Below are positions 1 to 11,643 of a stretch of DNA of 64,000 bases, in pieces. Where the stretch lies: the NCBI GenBank assembly GCA_020975725.1, contig QXJR01000012.1, positions 248,001 to 312,000 of the forward strand. The letters run 5' to 3'. How positions within the stretch are numbered: position 1 is the first letter of the stretch; each line of letters starts with the position of its first letter. The notes under the pieces were generated by a model. The model had not been told where the DNA came from. It ran no database searches and saw nothing but the letters and a program-made list of their open reading frames with translations. This DNA is from Picocystis sp. L7 (Eukaryota; Chlorophyta; Picocystophyceae; Picocystales; Picocystaceae). Made by a program: the position numbers and the translations under genes.

Positions 1-385
1 TCCGTCCAAACTGCGTACCGGAGATACCGATCCCATTTAAGAATTCCATGACCGGTATCATTTTGTTCTCGATACTGTATCCCACAATGGGTGGGAACCG
101 AGCTAGGATTTTGGCCAGATCTTCTTGCTTGACGCCCACTTCGAGCAAGAACTGCACGGTTTCGGCGATTTTTTTCTCCGGATCGTAGCTAAGGATGCGT
201 GCATTCCTTTCCACCAAAGAAGTGAGTTTGGTTTCTGGCACTCCTAGCTGTCGCAGATACGTCACCACCGTTTGAGCTCGGTGCGACACCACTGCGTCCT
301 TGTCCACGTGTTTCACCAGCACGTCGGACGCTCCATTCCTACGCCACACCTGAGGCACCAAGCGCAGGATCGCGCGACGCAGCAT
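1..385 (-). CDS. mTERF-family protein, N-terminal part (runs off the window)
   Basis: The reverse strand is open from an ATG at 385 to the window edge (about 128 residues). It starts with an arginine-rich stretch (MLRRAILRLVPQVWRR) that looks like an organelle presequence. Leucine-rich helical repeats of mTERF type follow, with segments such as TYLRQLGV, NARILSYDPEKKI, FLLEVGVKQEDLAKIL and RFPPIVGYSIENK; the 'P.ilg/gys.e.k' pattern is typical of mTERF repeats. Members of this family bind nucleic acid in mitochondria or plastids and affect organelle transcription, splicing or translation. The ATG is the first in frame after an upstream stop. The C-terminal part lies outside the window, so the subfamily and the target organelle cannot be decided. 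Confidence 0.8.
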   Translation of the reverse strand, partial: MLRRAILRLVPQVWRRNGASDVLVKHVDKDAVVSHRAQTVVTYLRQLGVPETKLTSLVERNARILSYDPEKKIAETVQFLLEVGVKQEDLAKILARFPPIVGYSIENKMIPVMEFLNGIGISGTQFGR

Positions 386-1784
386 CGCGACGCCAAAACG
401 CGGTTCCTTTCCGAGTCTGCAAACCGTATCGATCCGACGAATACCGTGTCTCGTGCCACAAACGCATCCCTTGCTGAACCGAACCACTTAACTTTGTCCA
501 CTTCGAGAGGAACCTTGGCCATGGAAGGCTCAGTCGACGGTTCATTCTTTGGGTAAGTGGCGCACGCGTCCTAAGGCTTGAGGGAGAACCGGGATGGAAG
601 GCCGGCCACCAGCGGAGATGATTGGGATGCAAAGGAAGTGGACGTGACAATGATGCAGGCAAGGATCAAGGCATTTCTTCCTTTCTCAATGAAAAAAGGC
701 ATGTTGGCGCACACGCTTCGTTGGTGTGCCTCGTCGTGGCCTAGCGAGGTCGAGGGAAGGAGCTAATGGGAACCTTGCATTACATCCCATGGATGCTCAT
801 TTATCGACTTGATCCATCGATGAAACGCACATCGGGTTGGGGTGATTTCGCTTGATCCGCGTCGCGCTTCCTCTTGCCGCTAGTCGCCTTCACTACAGAT
901 GTAGCTTGTGGTGCTAACATGCAAGGTTCGAAAGCAAAAGGAAGGAGATGCAACAATTGTCAACACGGGGACGATGAACTTCAACAGGAGAAAGAATGAT
1001 CCATGTCATTTTGAAACGGCCTAGTTGTTGGACTATCATCGATGAGTCGACTTGAACCCTTTCCGCATGCCGATTTCTGTTGTTTCTTTCTCCTTTTATA
1101 GAAAAATTGCCTACATCGCACGCCACACGCTCCATTCATGTCGGTGCCAATTGCCTCTACCGCGCGAGAGGGGTTTGTATAGCTATTCTTACTTTGGGAG
1201 TGGGTTTGCAACTCTCATCTCCTCCTCCACAACGCATCACCTTTTTTTCGCTCGGGACGTACCAATGGTACTAAAGGACTTTCTCCAACTGGCTCAAGTG
1301 TTGCCCTCGACACCGCCTTCATCTGACAACATCAATCGTGGTAGAGACTCAAATCCACGACAAGGCATGGCTTGTTCTGATGCCACTGTTCCTATCCAAG
1401 TCTTGGTCGTGCCTTCATTGATCTCCCGTTCCACTTGCGCATGGAAGCGACAACCTCCTCGAACCACACGTCGCACACCGTTGCTTTGCAATACACGTTT
1501 GGATCCAACTCCCTCCCCATGCATGGCGGCACCCATTCATGTGTCCCCCGCTCCATCCACGGTTGTGGACCTTCCTTTTAGCAAATCCCCTTTGTTGAAA
1601 GAATTGCCTTTTCAATAGGGAGCAAGCCCACATTTAGTGATCGAGTCCATCCTTCACCCAAGTCCAATACCAAGTGTTGCGACCTTGATCGCAACACAAG
1701 TCACTCGCCGCCGTCGATGGCGAGGAATCTTGCATTGGAGAGGAGGAACAGCGAGCTATCCAAAAGACAAAAGCATAATGTACG
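386..1784. other. Gene-free stretch between mTERF and the transposon
   Basis: No convincing gene is visible. The longest open frame (1052-1618, plus) has no recognisable domain and a composition like translated non-coding DNA. The first few hundred bases are presumably the promoter of the mTERF gene. Confidence 0.5.
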
Positions 1785-1794
1785 AATCCCCATG

Positions 1795-1812
1795 TGTCCT
1801 ATATATAGGACA
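1795..1812. repeat. Left-end palindrome, outer copy
   Basis: An 18-bp perfect palindrome, TGTCCTATATATAGGACA, lies about 10 bp inside the inferred left end of the transposon. Confidence 0.85.
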
Positions 1813-1823
1813 ATGAGGGTGTT

Positions 1824-1845
1824 ATTGTCCTATATATAGGACAAT
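1824..1845. repeat. Left-end palindrome, inner copy
   Basis: A 22-bp perfect palindrome with an ATTGTCC arm, a TATATATA centre and a GGACAAT arm. It lies 11 bp from the outer copy and matches the right-end copy exactly. Confidence 0.88.
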
Positions 1846-2020
1846 CTTTCCAATAGGAACGTTTTTCTGCAAATTGCCCAATTTAGATGGGAGAATTGAT
1901 GCCTGAATACCCAAGACATGTTCCAATCATGGGACGGAATTCCGATGAGCAAGTTCAGTATTGGTTTTTGCGCGGTCGAACCACGAAGGAAGCCCTACGG
2001 GTTTTCGGACGTGATCGCGC

Positions 2021-4372
2021 ATGGCGCCGCGACGGAAGCAACGCCAGCAACGGCCGCCGAATCCGCTCATCGGAGCGCGCGTTCGCATTCCAGCAACCGA
2101 GTTTGGCTTCGAATGGGCCCGTGAAGCGCATGGGGAGGCGTGGAGCGACACGTGGTATGACGGCGTGGTGCTCCGCCTCATACGTTTACGTACAGGAGAG
2201 CAGGAGGCCATCGTTCGCTGCCACACGGCGGGCACCTCGGCGGAGGAATGGCCGGTCACCGAGGAAACGGTGAACCGTTACAGGGTTGTCGAGCAACCAC
2301 CGGAAGAAGAACCGCAGCGCGCGACCACGGAGGAAGAAAGACCCACCGGAATGGATGCCGGTGGGGACGACGACTTGGTACCTCCACCCACGGAGGTACC
2401 ACCGGAGGAGGCCTTCCTCGACGTCCAGGAGTGCGCGACGCTCCACGAGGAAGGCTTGGACCCGCTTGGAGATGGCGTGGACGCCAACGAAGTTGCTAGG
2501 AATGGTTTTGGAGTGGTGTGGGAGGAAGAGGAGGCGCATGTGACCGTCGACTCACGTGCAGCCAATGGCGTCAGGGACAGGCAGCAAGGCTATGCCTCGC
2601 CTTCGTCCTACATACCAGAGCCTTTTCGTGAGACAAAAGCATTGCAGTATTTCCTGCGCTTCTTCCCGTACGATTTGTTGCCTGATTGGACTGCTGAGAT
2701 CACCAGCCGTGGTCGAAGCAAGTACAACAGACCAGGTGACACTTTCTTGTCTTACGACAGAGAGTGTACACCTGGTATGTTGTTGAGGGTGCTTGGGTGC
2801 TTTGTGTACATGTTGTTGCACCCTGGACACAGCAGAAAGTCCTTCTGGCAGGTGATTGATGTGGAAAAGGACCCACTGGCGGTCCAATTCAACCTGAACA
2901 AGTTCCTCTGCAGGAGGGACTTTGACCGCATCCTGGAATTTTTGGCAGACAGTGTGCCAAAATACACAGCGGAGCGAGGAGCGAGAGTGGACAGACCTGA
3001 GCAAGCTGGAGCTTGCAAGGGACCCAGAGGCACCCTGCATACACTGCGAGATGATCCTCATTGGGAACTGCGCAGGTTCTGGGATGCATGGAATGCACAT
3101 GCATCCCGGCATTACACTCCAAGCTGGCTGGTGGTTGTGGATGAATCCATGTTGAAATGGATGGGCCGGTACATGCCCTCTAGGATGTTTCTGCGCAGGA
3201 AACCTGACCCACTGGGCAGGGAGCTGAAAACTGTATGTGATGGGCTGACTGGTGTATGCTTTCGTATGGAACCAGTGGAGAATGCAGGCTTGATGAAGGA
3301 GAAAGAATTCTTTGCAGAATTTGGCACCACAACGGCAACCACCCTCAGGCTGATGAAGCCGTTCTTTGGCAGTGGGCGTGTCTGCCTTGGTGACAGCTGG
3401 TTTGGGTCAGTCAAGACATGCTGTGCGCTGCTGGAGCGCGGTGTGTACTCCGTGTTGAATGTGAAAACAGCACACAGGGGTTACCCCAAGGCTGCACTTC
3501 AACGTTTCCTTTCGAGTGAGCCCAACCAACCTGGACTGACTGTTTGCATTCCAGGAGAAGTCTCTGTGCGCAGGACCCGCACCTTGATCAAGGCAACTGC
3601 CCATCGTGGGCCTGCTGGTGTACCACTCTGCTTGGTGTCTTCCTGCTTCACCACACAGCCAGCAGGCACCATGAAGTACATGATCAAGCATCCAACGGAC
3701 ACCACTCATCTGCTGGCAAAGCAAATCCCAGTAGATGAGACAACGCAGATGTACAGATCCAAGTACAGCATTGTGGACCAGCACAACCGTTTGCGAACAG
3801 GTAGCGTTGCGTTCCACGACGTGTGGAAAACGCACGACTTTCGAATTCGCGAGTTGAGTGAGCTGATTGGATTGGCGGAGGTGAACACCTTCCTGCTCAT
3901 GCGTGCAAACGGAACAGGGCAGGTGCGACAGAAGCAGTGCAGGATGCTCCTCGCAAAGGAGCTCCTGGAAAATCCGTGGATAATGGCAGAGTTGGAGACG
4001 GAGAGGCAGCAAGCTCTCCGTCTTCGTCCGTTGATCGCTGCGATGGGTGATTTGGGTGGAGGAAGTGGACACCGTCTGGTGGCACTTGAGGAAGTGATGA
4101 GGACGAGTGGCGAAGACACGCAAGTGAGGAAGGTGACGCAGCGACGCTGCGTCATGTGCGGTAGGAAAGCCTCGGCAGCATGCCAGGCATGTCACAAGCC
4201 AAGTGAAGGCATCGTTGCCTACCTCTGTGGGCCATACACGGGCCGTGATTGCGCCGCACAACACATGGCGGGAGTCCCCTCTAGGCGACGCCGGAGGGTG
4301 TCGGGGGCGGACGTGGGCACACCTGCACCGGCCCGTCTGATGCGAAGTCGGAGGCGTAGCTCCACAGAGTAA
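2021..4372 (+). CDS. piggyBac-like transposase (DDE_Tnp_1_7 family)
   Basis: A 783-residue protein that would cut and paste the surrounding element. The central part is a piggyBac RNase H-like domain. Candidate catalytic aspartates are D374 (VVVDESMLKW), D458 (CLGDSWFGS) and D586 (SIVDQHNRLR), matching the family's D/D/D order. Near the C-terminus a cysteine cluster (CVMCGRK..CQACHK..CGPYTGRDC, about residues 710-750) resembles the Zn-binding domain piggyBac enzymes use to bind their ends. The first 100 residues include an SH3/Tudor-like segment (GARVRIPATEFG, YDGVV), then a long acidic, proline-rich linker before the transposase core near residue 200. No internal breaks are seen. The ATG at 2021 is the first in this frame and lies within the element. 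Confidence 0.9.
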   Translation: MAPRRKQRQQRPPNPLIGARVRIPATEFGFEWAREAHGEAWSDTWYDGVVLRLIRLRTGEQEAIVRCHTAGTSAEEWPVTEETVNRYRVVEQPPEEEPQRATTEEERPTGMDAGGDDDLVPPPTEVPPEEAFLDVQECATLHEEGLDPLGDGVDANEVARNGFGVVWEEEEAHVTVDSRAANGVRDRQQGYASPSSYIPEPFRETKALQYFLRFFPYDLLPDWTAEITSRGRSKYNRPGDTFLSYDRECTPGMLLRVLGCFVYMLLHPGHSRKSFWQVIDVEKDPLAVQFNLNKFLCRRDFDRILEFLADSVPKYTAERGARVDRPEQAGACKGPRGTLHTLRDDPHWELRRFWDAWNAHASRHYTPSWLVVVDESMLKWMGRYMPSRMFLRRKPDPLGRELKTVCDGLTGVCFRMEPVENAGLMKEKEFFAEFGTTTATTLRLMKPFFGSGRVCLGDSWFGSVKTCCALLERGVYSVLNVKTAHRGYPKAALQRFLSSEPNQPGLTVCIPGEVSVRRTRTLIKATAHRGPAGVPLCLVSSCFTTQPAGTMKYMIKHPTDTTHLLAKQIPVDETTQMYRSKYSIVDQHNRLRTGSVAFHDVWKTHDFRIRELSELIGLAEVNTFLLMRANGTGQVRQKQCRMLLAKELLENPWIMAELETERQQALRLRPLIAAMGDLGGGSGHRLVALEEVMRTSGEDTQVRKVTQRRCVMCGRKASAACQACHKPSEGIVAYLCGPYTGRDCAAQHMAGVPSRRRRRVSGADVGTPAPARLMRSRRRSSTE

Positions 4373-4649
4373 TAGATCGATAAGTTGAGCTTCTAAGCCT
4401 TCAAATGAGCCGTGCCACGCGACGTGGGAGAGCGCGATGGGTGTACACGGACCGCGCGAAGTTGGGCGCTATTGTCCTATGGGTTGACGAAGAGTCGGAT
4501 GTACGGGGCGTTGGACGACGACACGGGGCATCTCTCCGCTCATGCGCGTGGACTTAGAAGCTCCAAAGAGTTCTCTACACGTCCTAGAACGCGCAAAAGA
4601 AACGCGCATGGTTATGGTGGCGAACGCGCGCCAAACGTCATTGTCCCCG

Positions 4650-4671
4650 ATTGTCCTATATATAGGACAAT
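4650..4671. repeat. Right-end palindrome
   Basis: The same 22-bp palindrome as at 1824-1845, about 12 bp inside the inferred right end of the transposon. A related half-copy (ATTGTCC) lies just upstream. Confidence 0.88.
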
Positions 4672-5061
4672 GAGCTGGGGATTTACACAATAAGCAAAAC
4701 ACACAAGTTAGTAGTCGTCATGATGCTACGAACGAATCTACGTCCGAACAAACTCGGATCGCTATCAACATCGCTATTGTACAACCTTTGAAATATATTT
4801 TTCTCATTCAACTGAGCTTCCACTTCTTCCCAGCGCCGAGCTACGTTCATCGCTAGCCCCCGCCGTGCCGCTCGCGACATCACACATCTAGACGATCGAC
4901 AGAACCGCTCACTCCGGGCTATTCCCTGCCATCTGCAAACCGTTTCACATGTGGATTCACCACGACGGGTCAAGTGAAAGGAGAATTACACGTGGGACTT
5001 CACCGTCCATTTTATTGAGAGACCTGGGTCTTGGGTACCCTCCGTGGGCGTTTATTTCTAT

Positions 5062-5076
5062 GGGAGAAGAACCCCC
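5062..5076 (-). promoter_or_regulatory. Recurrent motif A (variant)
   Basis: GGGAGAAGAACCCCC on plus, i.e. GGGGGTTCTTCTCCC on minus: a variant of the GGGAGTTTCTTCTC motif. It lies about 800 bp from the OTUB start, farther than other copies. Confidence 0.35.
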
Positions 5077-5286
5077 ATCCTGCACGGAGGGTGGACGGCT
5101 CCGAGCGGAACGGTGTTTGCACCTCGATTCAGTGGAGTGGCAGGCATGCGTCGATGCATGCATCTCCACTCACGAAGGTGCTGGTGAGCCCTACCCCCCA
5201 TCCAGACGTTCGTCCATGGGATCCATGGGTCGAACCCATCCGGTTCAGACCGATCCCCCAGTCCAGGGACATCCTCGGTCAACCGA

Positions 5287-5300
5287 AGAAGAACCCCCAA
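5287..5300 (-). promoter_or_regulatory. Recurrent motif A (variant)
   Basis: GAAGAAGAACCCCC on plus, the second variant copy in this promoter, about 570 bp upstream of the OTUB start. Confidence 0.35.
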
Positions 5301-5867
5301 TCAACGGACCATTCCACCAGCCTTTCCCTTTCGATGGAGGAGTCGATGGAGTTTTCGAAATCGCTTCATCACTGCAGGCGCGCGCGGATCCGCCTCTCGC
5401 ACCACGCGAAGCTGCCGCTCCGATCGCGTGCGAAGGGAAACCTGCGTCCAGGACAGGTCCAGGCGTCCGTCCAACGGGAGAGGCGCGCCCGAACGGACGT
5501 CGGACGGTGCGTTTCGTGCGCGGAAGGACCTGCACCAGTGTCGGTCCGATGATGGAAAAACCGTATGAACTCGAGCACGAGCTGCAATCCAGGCGTGTTT
5601 GCTGGTGCGACGTCGAAGTTCCGCCTCTACCGAACCCTCTTCTTGCGTCGACGCGCCACCGCCACCTTCCCCTTCGACGCCGCCAGGCAACACGTGGCCA
5701 TGAGAGTCGTTGTTATGAGAGCTGAGGACGCGCAGGAAGGCACGTTCGCCTGCATGGCGCGAACGAATGGCTGGACACGACGAGCTGACCGCTCGTGGGA
5801 TCCACGACGTGCGTGCGTTGCGAAGGACAGGTAGACGAGAAGTGCGCACGCGGGAAGGACGTCCTTC

Positions 5868-6659
5868 ATGGAACAGGAAGGAGGATACGAACGGCCCAAA
5901 GACGAAGACATCCTAGAACAAGAAGAGAGCATACGCTCGGAAGTAGCCGCCAGAAGTTGCCTCGTGGGAGATCAGGAGCCGCTCACCGTCCTCCTAGACG
6001 AATACAGCAACCCGATCGTTCGCGACAAGGTTGAAGAGCTGTCACGAAGCTATGGGAGCATACGCAGGATACGCGGCGATGGAAACTGTTTCTACAGGGC
6101 GTGCCTATGCGGCCTGCTGGAACGCCAAAACACACAAGGGGGATGCTGCAAGCTGGAAGAAACCCTGACCATCTTGGTAGAATGGAAGAAAAAACTCGTG
6201 GACTCCGGGTTCCAACTGCTTGTCTTTGAAGATTCCATGGAGATGTTGGCAGAGCAGCTAGAACAGAGCAAGACGGGAGACCTCGCATCCACACTTGCTT
6301 GCTTGCGCGATTCGATCCTTTCCAACTTCCTGATCATGCTTTTGAGAATGATCACCGCCGCCCACTTGAAGCAGCGATCAGAACACTTTGAGCCATTCAT
6401 ATTGAATTATGGAGGGGACTGTGCAAGCATGCAGGATTTCTGTGAAAAGTACGTCTTGCCCATGGGTGTCGAGAGTGATCACATGCATGCGGTAGCCTTT
6501 GCCGAGGCTATGAGACTGCACATACGCATCGAATACCTCGACAGAAGCGACACCTCTGCGAAGCACGACTTCAAACCGGAAGACGTCGAGGACGGTAGGC
6601 CGGACATCACCCTGCTTTATCGACCGGGGCACTACGACGTGATATATGGGAAAACCTGA
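5868..6659 (+). CDS. OTUB1: Otubain-type deubiquitinase (OTUB1-like)
   Basis: A 263-residue cysteine protease of the OTU family that would remove ubiquitin from proteins in cytosol or nucleus. The catalytic motif RGDGNCFYRA holds Asp71 and Cys74, and the C-terminal LLYRPGHYDVIYG holds the catalytic His255. PMGVESDHMHAVAFAEA and IEYLDR match the otubain core closely. The length fits the family (human OTUB1 has 271 residues). The acidic N-terminus (MEQEGGYERPKDED) is typical of otubains and supports the ATG at 5868. The gene is a single exon and converges on cytochrome b5 with 55 nt between stop codons. An AATAAA lies 32 nt after the stop. Confidence 0.93.
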   Translation: MEQEGGYERPKDEDILEQEESIRSEVAARSCLVGDQEPLTVLLDEYSNPIVRDKVEELSRSYGSIRRIRGDGNCFYRACLCGLLERQNTQGGCCKLEETLTILVEWKKKLVDSGFQLLVFEDSMEMLAEQLEQSKTGDLASTLACLRDSILSNFLIMLLRMITAAHLKQRSEHFEPFILNYGGDCASMQDFCEKYVLPMGVESDHMHAVAFAEAMRLHIRIEYLDRSDTSAKHDFKPEDVEDGRPDITLLYRPGHYDVIYGKT

Positions 6660-6690
6660 TGGGGCGAGTTGTGTCGTGTAGGCACAACAT

Positions 6691-6696
6691 AATAAA
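6691..6696 (+). terminator. Poly(A) signal AATAAA of the OTUB gene
   Basis: AATAAA lies 32 nt after the OTUB stop, in the 55-nt gap to the convergent cytochrome b5 gene. Confidence 0.6.
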
Positions 6697-6714
6697 TTTC
6701 ATGGTGCCTATTTC

Positions 6715-7354
6715 TCAGTTCCAGTTGAAGAAGTATTTGTATAGGAGAGCGAGAACAACGACTGCGAGGGGGAACATCCAAGCAATTGGACTTCCTTGGT
6801 CTTTATTCTTCTCTTGCAGGGCTGTTTTCGGCTTGGGTTTTGCCACTTTGTCGCCCTGCCATACAACGACACCCCGAGGTCAGCCTTCGGTGCTTGCGCG
6901 TCACATGTACCCGCCAACGACCTTCGTTCGCCTCGCCGACGTTTATATCCTTGTCCGAAGCGCTTGTCCCTCTTACCTTGAACTTTCCGATGCAGAACTT
7001 CTCCATCTCTTCGCGTGCTGAGGTGCTGTGTCCGACGTCTTCGAAGTCGTCCGTCGCATCATACCCTTGGTCGATCGTTCCCGTCAGTTTTTTTTCATCC
7101 CCGTGTCTCTCTCTTCCGCTTCTTTTCCTCTCCTCCTTCTTCCCTTCTGGCTCTGTTTGATCGCCTGGGACGGACGCACCTGTGGATCCCAGCATGATGT
7201 CGGCACCTCCTGGGTGTTCGGGGAGGTAGGCGGTGACGTCGTACACCTTTTCTCCGATGACCAGCCAACAGTCGTCTTCGGTGTTGTGTTTCTGCACCTC
7301 TTCCATCTCGTATTCCTTCGTGGCGACCGCGTTTTCCGCCATAGCTGCGGCCAT
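6715..7354 (-). CDS. CYB5: Cytochrome b5, tail-anchored (3 exons)
   Basis: Exons 7180-7354, 6977-7065 and 6715-6855 join to a 134-residue protein; the introns are 114 and 121 nt with GT/AG ends. It carries electrons from its reductase to ER desaturases, hydroxylases and P450s. Haem ligands are His47 in LPEHPGGAD and His71 in [10 protein letters not shown], 24 residues apart as in known b5. A lysine-rich linker leads to a C-terminal membrane anchor (about 113-130, [18 protein letters not shown]), fitting ER insertion from the tail. I use the ATG at 7354 ([10 protein letters not shown]); 7342 is also possible. The frame stays open far upstream through GC-rich promoter sequence, so a longer N-terminus cannot be fully excluded. 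Confidence 0.92.
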
Positions 7355-7541
7355 GCGTCGCACACGTTTCTGAGTCTTCGAATGCCCACCCACACCTCCT
7401 GGCCTCGACCCTCCTCGACAGCGCACGGGGTGCCGCTTCCGAAACGAGAGGGGATGCACCGCAGGGGACGGGAGGGGGAGGGGATGCCGAAGAGGAGGGG
7501 GAAGACGGGGGAGAGACCACCGGTCGGCCCTGCACGGGGGT

Positions 7542-7555
7542 GAGAAGAAACTCCC
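7542..7555 (-). promoter_or_regulatory. Recurrent motif A
   Basis: Read toward cytochrome b5 this is GGGAGTTTCTTCTC, about 190 bp upstream of its start codon, identical to copies at 13966 and 22998. Confidence 0.5.
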
Positions 7556-8118
7556 AAAGGGAGGGAAGCCATACACATCCATGCAAGGACCATGTGGAGT
7601 GCACCTGCCAACGCATCCAGCAACATGGCACCTTCCAAGAGAATTGAAATGGATCATGTGGGAGGAAGGGACGGGCATAGGAAAACACGGGCGTGGGAAC
7701 CGCTGTCTTCGTAAGCTCCACTGACGGGGCCGTGTGGTGCTGCCACGAAGCAAGGAGAGGCCCGAAAAGGAATGACACACATCGCAACGATGAATCGGTG
7801 ATCGAAACGCCACTCGAAAAGCCAAAAGGACCCATGCTAGCAGGATTGACGATGGATTCTATGCACCTTGCAAACTTGTGTGCAGATGGGCCGTGGTGGA
7901 CACGTTGGATGACCAAGGTAGCCCTCGTTCGAGAAACAAAGGCACCCGGTCTGCACGCCGGCTCTGCAGCCGGAGAATTGCACAGGACATCACGAGAGCC
8001 GAGGCATACAAAGCCAAGGCAAAGACCAACGCGAGAAATGCTACCCCCATCCCCATCTCTGCACGTGCAATTTGTCGGCTCTATCCCCTACCAAGGTCGT
8101 GATTGGTGAAGCGACCTC

Positions 8119-8132
8119 GAAGAAGAACTCCC
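8119..8132 (-). promoter_or_regulatory. Recurrent motif A (one-base-shorter variant)
   Basis: GGGAGTTCTTCTTC on the minus strand. It lies between the 3' end of the DUF4864-like gene and distal cytochrome b5 upstream DNA, so its target is unclear. Confidence 0.3.
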
Positions 8133-8287
8133 ATCACTGCCCACAGCACAGCAATCAATGATCTTGGAACTCTTGCCCAATGGCATACGAACAGTATTTA
8201 CTTCAATACGAATGCACAGATATGTACATACCAATACAATACATCAGATATTCTCCGATTGGAGTCATTCAATGATCCACGGTGCTT

Positions 8288-9220
8288 CTATTTTCCCACA
8301 GGTATATTGGCAATGCGCCTGATTTTCTTTACCTTCCAACCCAGTGTCTCTTGCAATTGAAGTGTCCAGGAAAAGAGCGCGCCTTCGTAGTGTGCCTCAC
8401 AGAAAGGGACGGAGCTCATCCATTTTCCTCTGACCAACACGTCCACCTTAAACAAGCCTGATGCAACAGAACATGTGCTGATGACCTCTGCGCTCTCATG
8501 TCCCAGGAGAAGCTGATAGGCCGGGCTGCGCAAAAGTGCGCCAAACTTTCCCCAAACTTCGCCGACCTCCCCTACTTCTGCGGAGAAGGTGGACTTTCCG
8601 GCTCTCGAGACGTTGGGTATGTCAATCTCTTCTCCGGGTTCGTTGAACTTGTGTGCGCCTGCAATGTCTCCTCGCTTCAGGTGGAGTAGCTGTCCTTGGA
8701 GCACCTCTTCTGGAGAGCCGGAGCCGCTTCCGGATTCTGCTTCCACGAGACGCACTGCGTCCACCATCCAGTATCCAGCATGGCTGTGCAAGTACCACGC
8801 GAAAACGCCCCTTTCTCCTGTCGTGGACACGACACGCGTTCGCTGCTGGTACTTGGTGCTGGTGGTGTGGAGGGCGCTCAGCTCTTCGAAGCTGCTGAGG
8901 AAGGGGAGCATTCTCCGTCCTGCTTCGTCCAGCACGCTTCCACACCTTCCGAAGTTCTTTTTCCTCCACGTTGCCTCTTCTCCCGTCCAGGTCTCTAGCT
9001 CGTGTAGTCCGCAAGAGAGCTGCGAGCACAAGCTGAGGAAGGCTTCCTCGTTGCCCAGCTGCAACGACCGCAACTGGACCTGCACCACCTCCCTCGGCGC
9101 GTGTCCAGGCGAACGGAACTTCTCCAGGGAGGCACTGAGATCCCTCGGAATCGCCTTGGCTCGCGTTCGGCGTCGTGGAACGCGCGCATTCGCCTTGGCA
9201 GTGGCCATCGCCACGTCCAT
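8288..9220 (-). CDS. Protein with two DUF4864-like repeats, probably plastid-targeted
   Basis: A 310-residue single-exon protein with two related halves. Each begins with a helix of the form PREVVQVQLRSLQLGNEEA / SPEEVLQGQLLHLKRGDIA and ends with a beta-rich part (GVFAWYLHSHAGYWMVDAV / GALFSWTLQLQ). This pattern resembles DUF4864, an NTF2-like fold found in plant and bacterial proteins of unknown role. The N-terminus (MDVAMATAKANARVPRRRT) is rich in Ala, Arg and Thr, like a transit peptide. I chose the ATG at 9220; an in-frame frame continues upstream through GC-rich promoter DNA holding motif A. The gene is divergent from SRP54. The function is unknown and the domain call rests on pattern only. 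Confidence 0.65.
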   Translation of the reverse strand: MDVAMATAKANARVPRRRTRAKAIPRDLSASLEKFRSPGHAPREVVQVQLRSLQLGNEEAFLSLCSQLSCGLHELETWTGEEATWRKKNFGRCGSVLDEAGRRMLPFLSSFEELSALHTTSTKYQQRTRVVSTTGERGVFAWYLHSHAGYWMVDAVRLVEAESGSGSGSPEEVLQGQLLHLKRGDIAGAHKFNEPGEEIDIPNVSRAGKSTFSAEVGEVGEVWGKFGALLRSPAYQLLLGHESAEVISTCSVASGLFKVDVLVRGKWMSSVPFCEAHYEGALFSWTLQLQETLGWKVKKIRRIANIPVGK

Positions 9221-11391
<2,171 letters not shown>

Positions 11392-11643
11392 TCGTACTAT
11401 GCAGTCCTTCCAGCATCTGAATGCCACTCCACTTGACTGTGGCTAGAGTCCGAGACTGGATAATAACACCTGTGTAATGAATGTTTCCCAATCAGCTTTT
11501 CGCTTGACATAGATGTTGACATCCTCTCAGCAGTGCAGTACCCCGTGGCACTTCTATCCTTGTGCCCTGCAGTCTCCTTGCATTGATGCCGCAGTAGCCA
11601 CATATAAAACTAATGTTGGCTGCTTGACCGTCTCTTCCAACAC

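Larger units (their letters stand above)
1785..4683 (+). mobile_element. piggyBac-type DNA transposon
   Basis: The element is defined by one intact transposase gene and related end sequences. Reading inward, both ends start AATCCCCA (1785-1792, and the complement of 4676-4683) and soon reach the same palindrome core, TGTCCTATATATAGGACA. The left end has two palindrome copies and the right end one. The outer limits are inferred from this symmetry. I see no TTAA at either inferred edge, which is the normal piggyBac target, so the true ends could lie elsewhere or the flanks may have changed. An uninterrupted 783-codon transposase suggests a fairly young or still selected copy. Confidence 0.7.
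4684..5867. other. Intergenic region and promoter of the OTUB gene
   Basis: No gene is recognised. About the first 250 bases are AT-richer. From about 5000 the DNA becomes GC-rich with long open frames on both strands, which I take as composition rather than coding. It holds two copies of a motif shared with other promoters in this window (5062-5076 and 5287-5300). Confidence 0.5.
7355..8287. other. Cytochrome b5 promoter and 3' flank of the DUF4864-like gene
   Basis: No gene is recognised. The part next to cytochrome b5 (7355-7560) is GC-rich and carries motif A at 7542-7555. The part beyond about 8140 is AT-richer and is probably the 3' region of the minus-strand gene that ends at 8288. 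Confidence 0.5.

Noticed and set aside
1052-1618. 188-codon plus frame
   Set aside because: The middle reads like translated non-coding DNA (RGRDSNPRQG) and no domain is visible.
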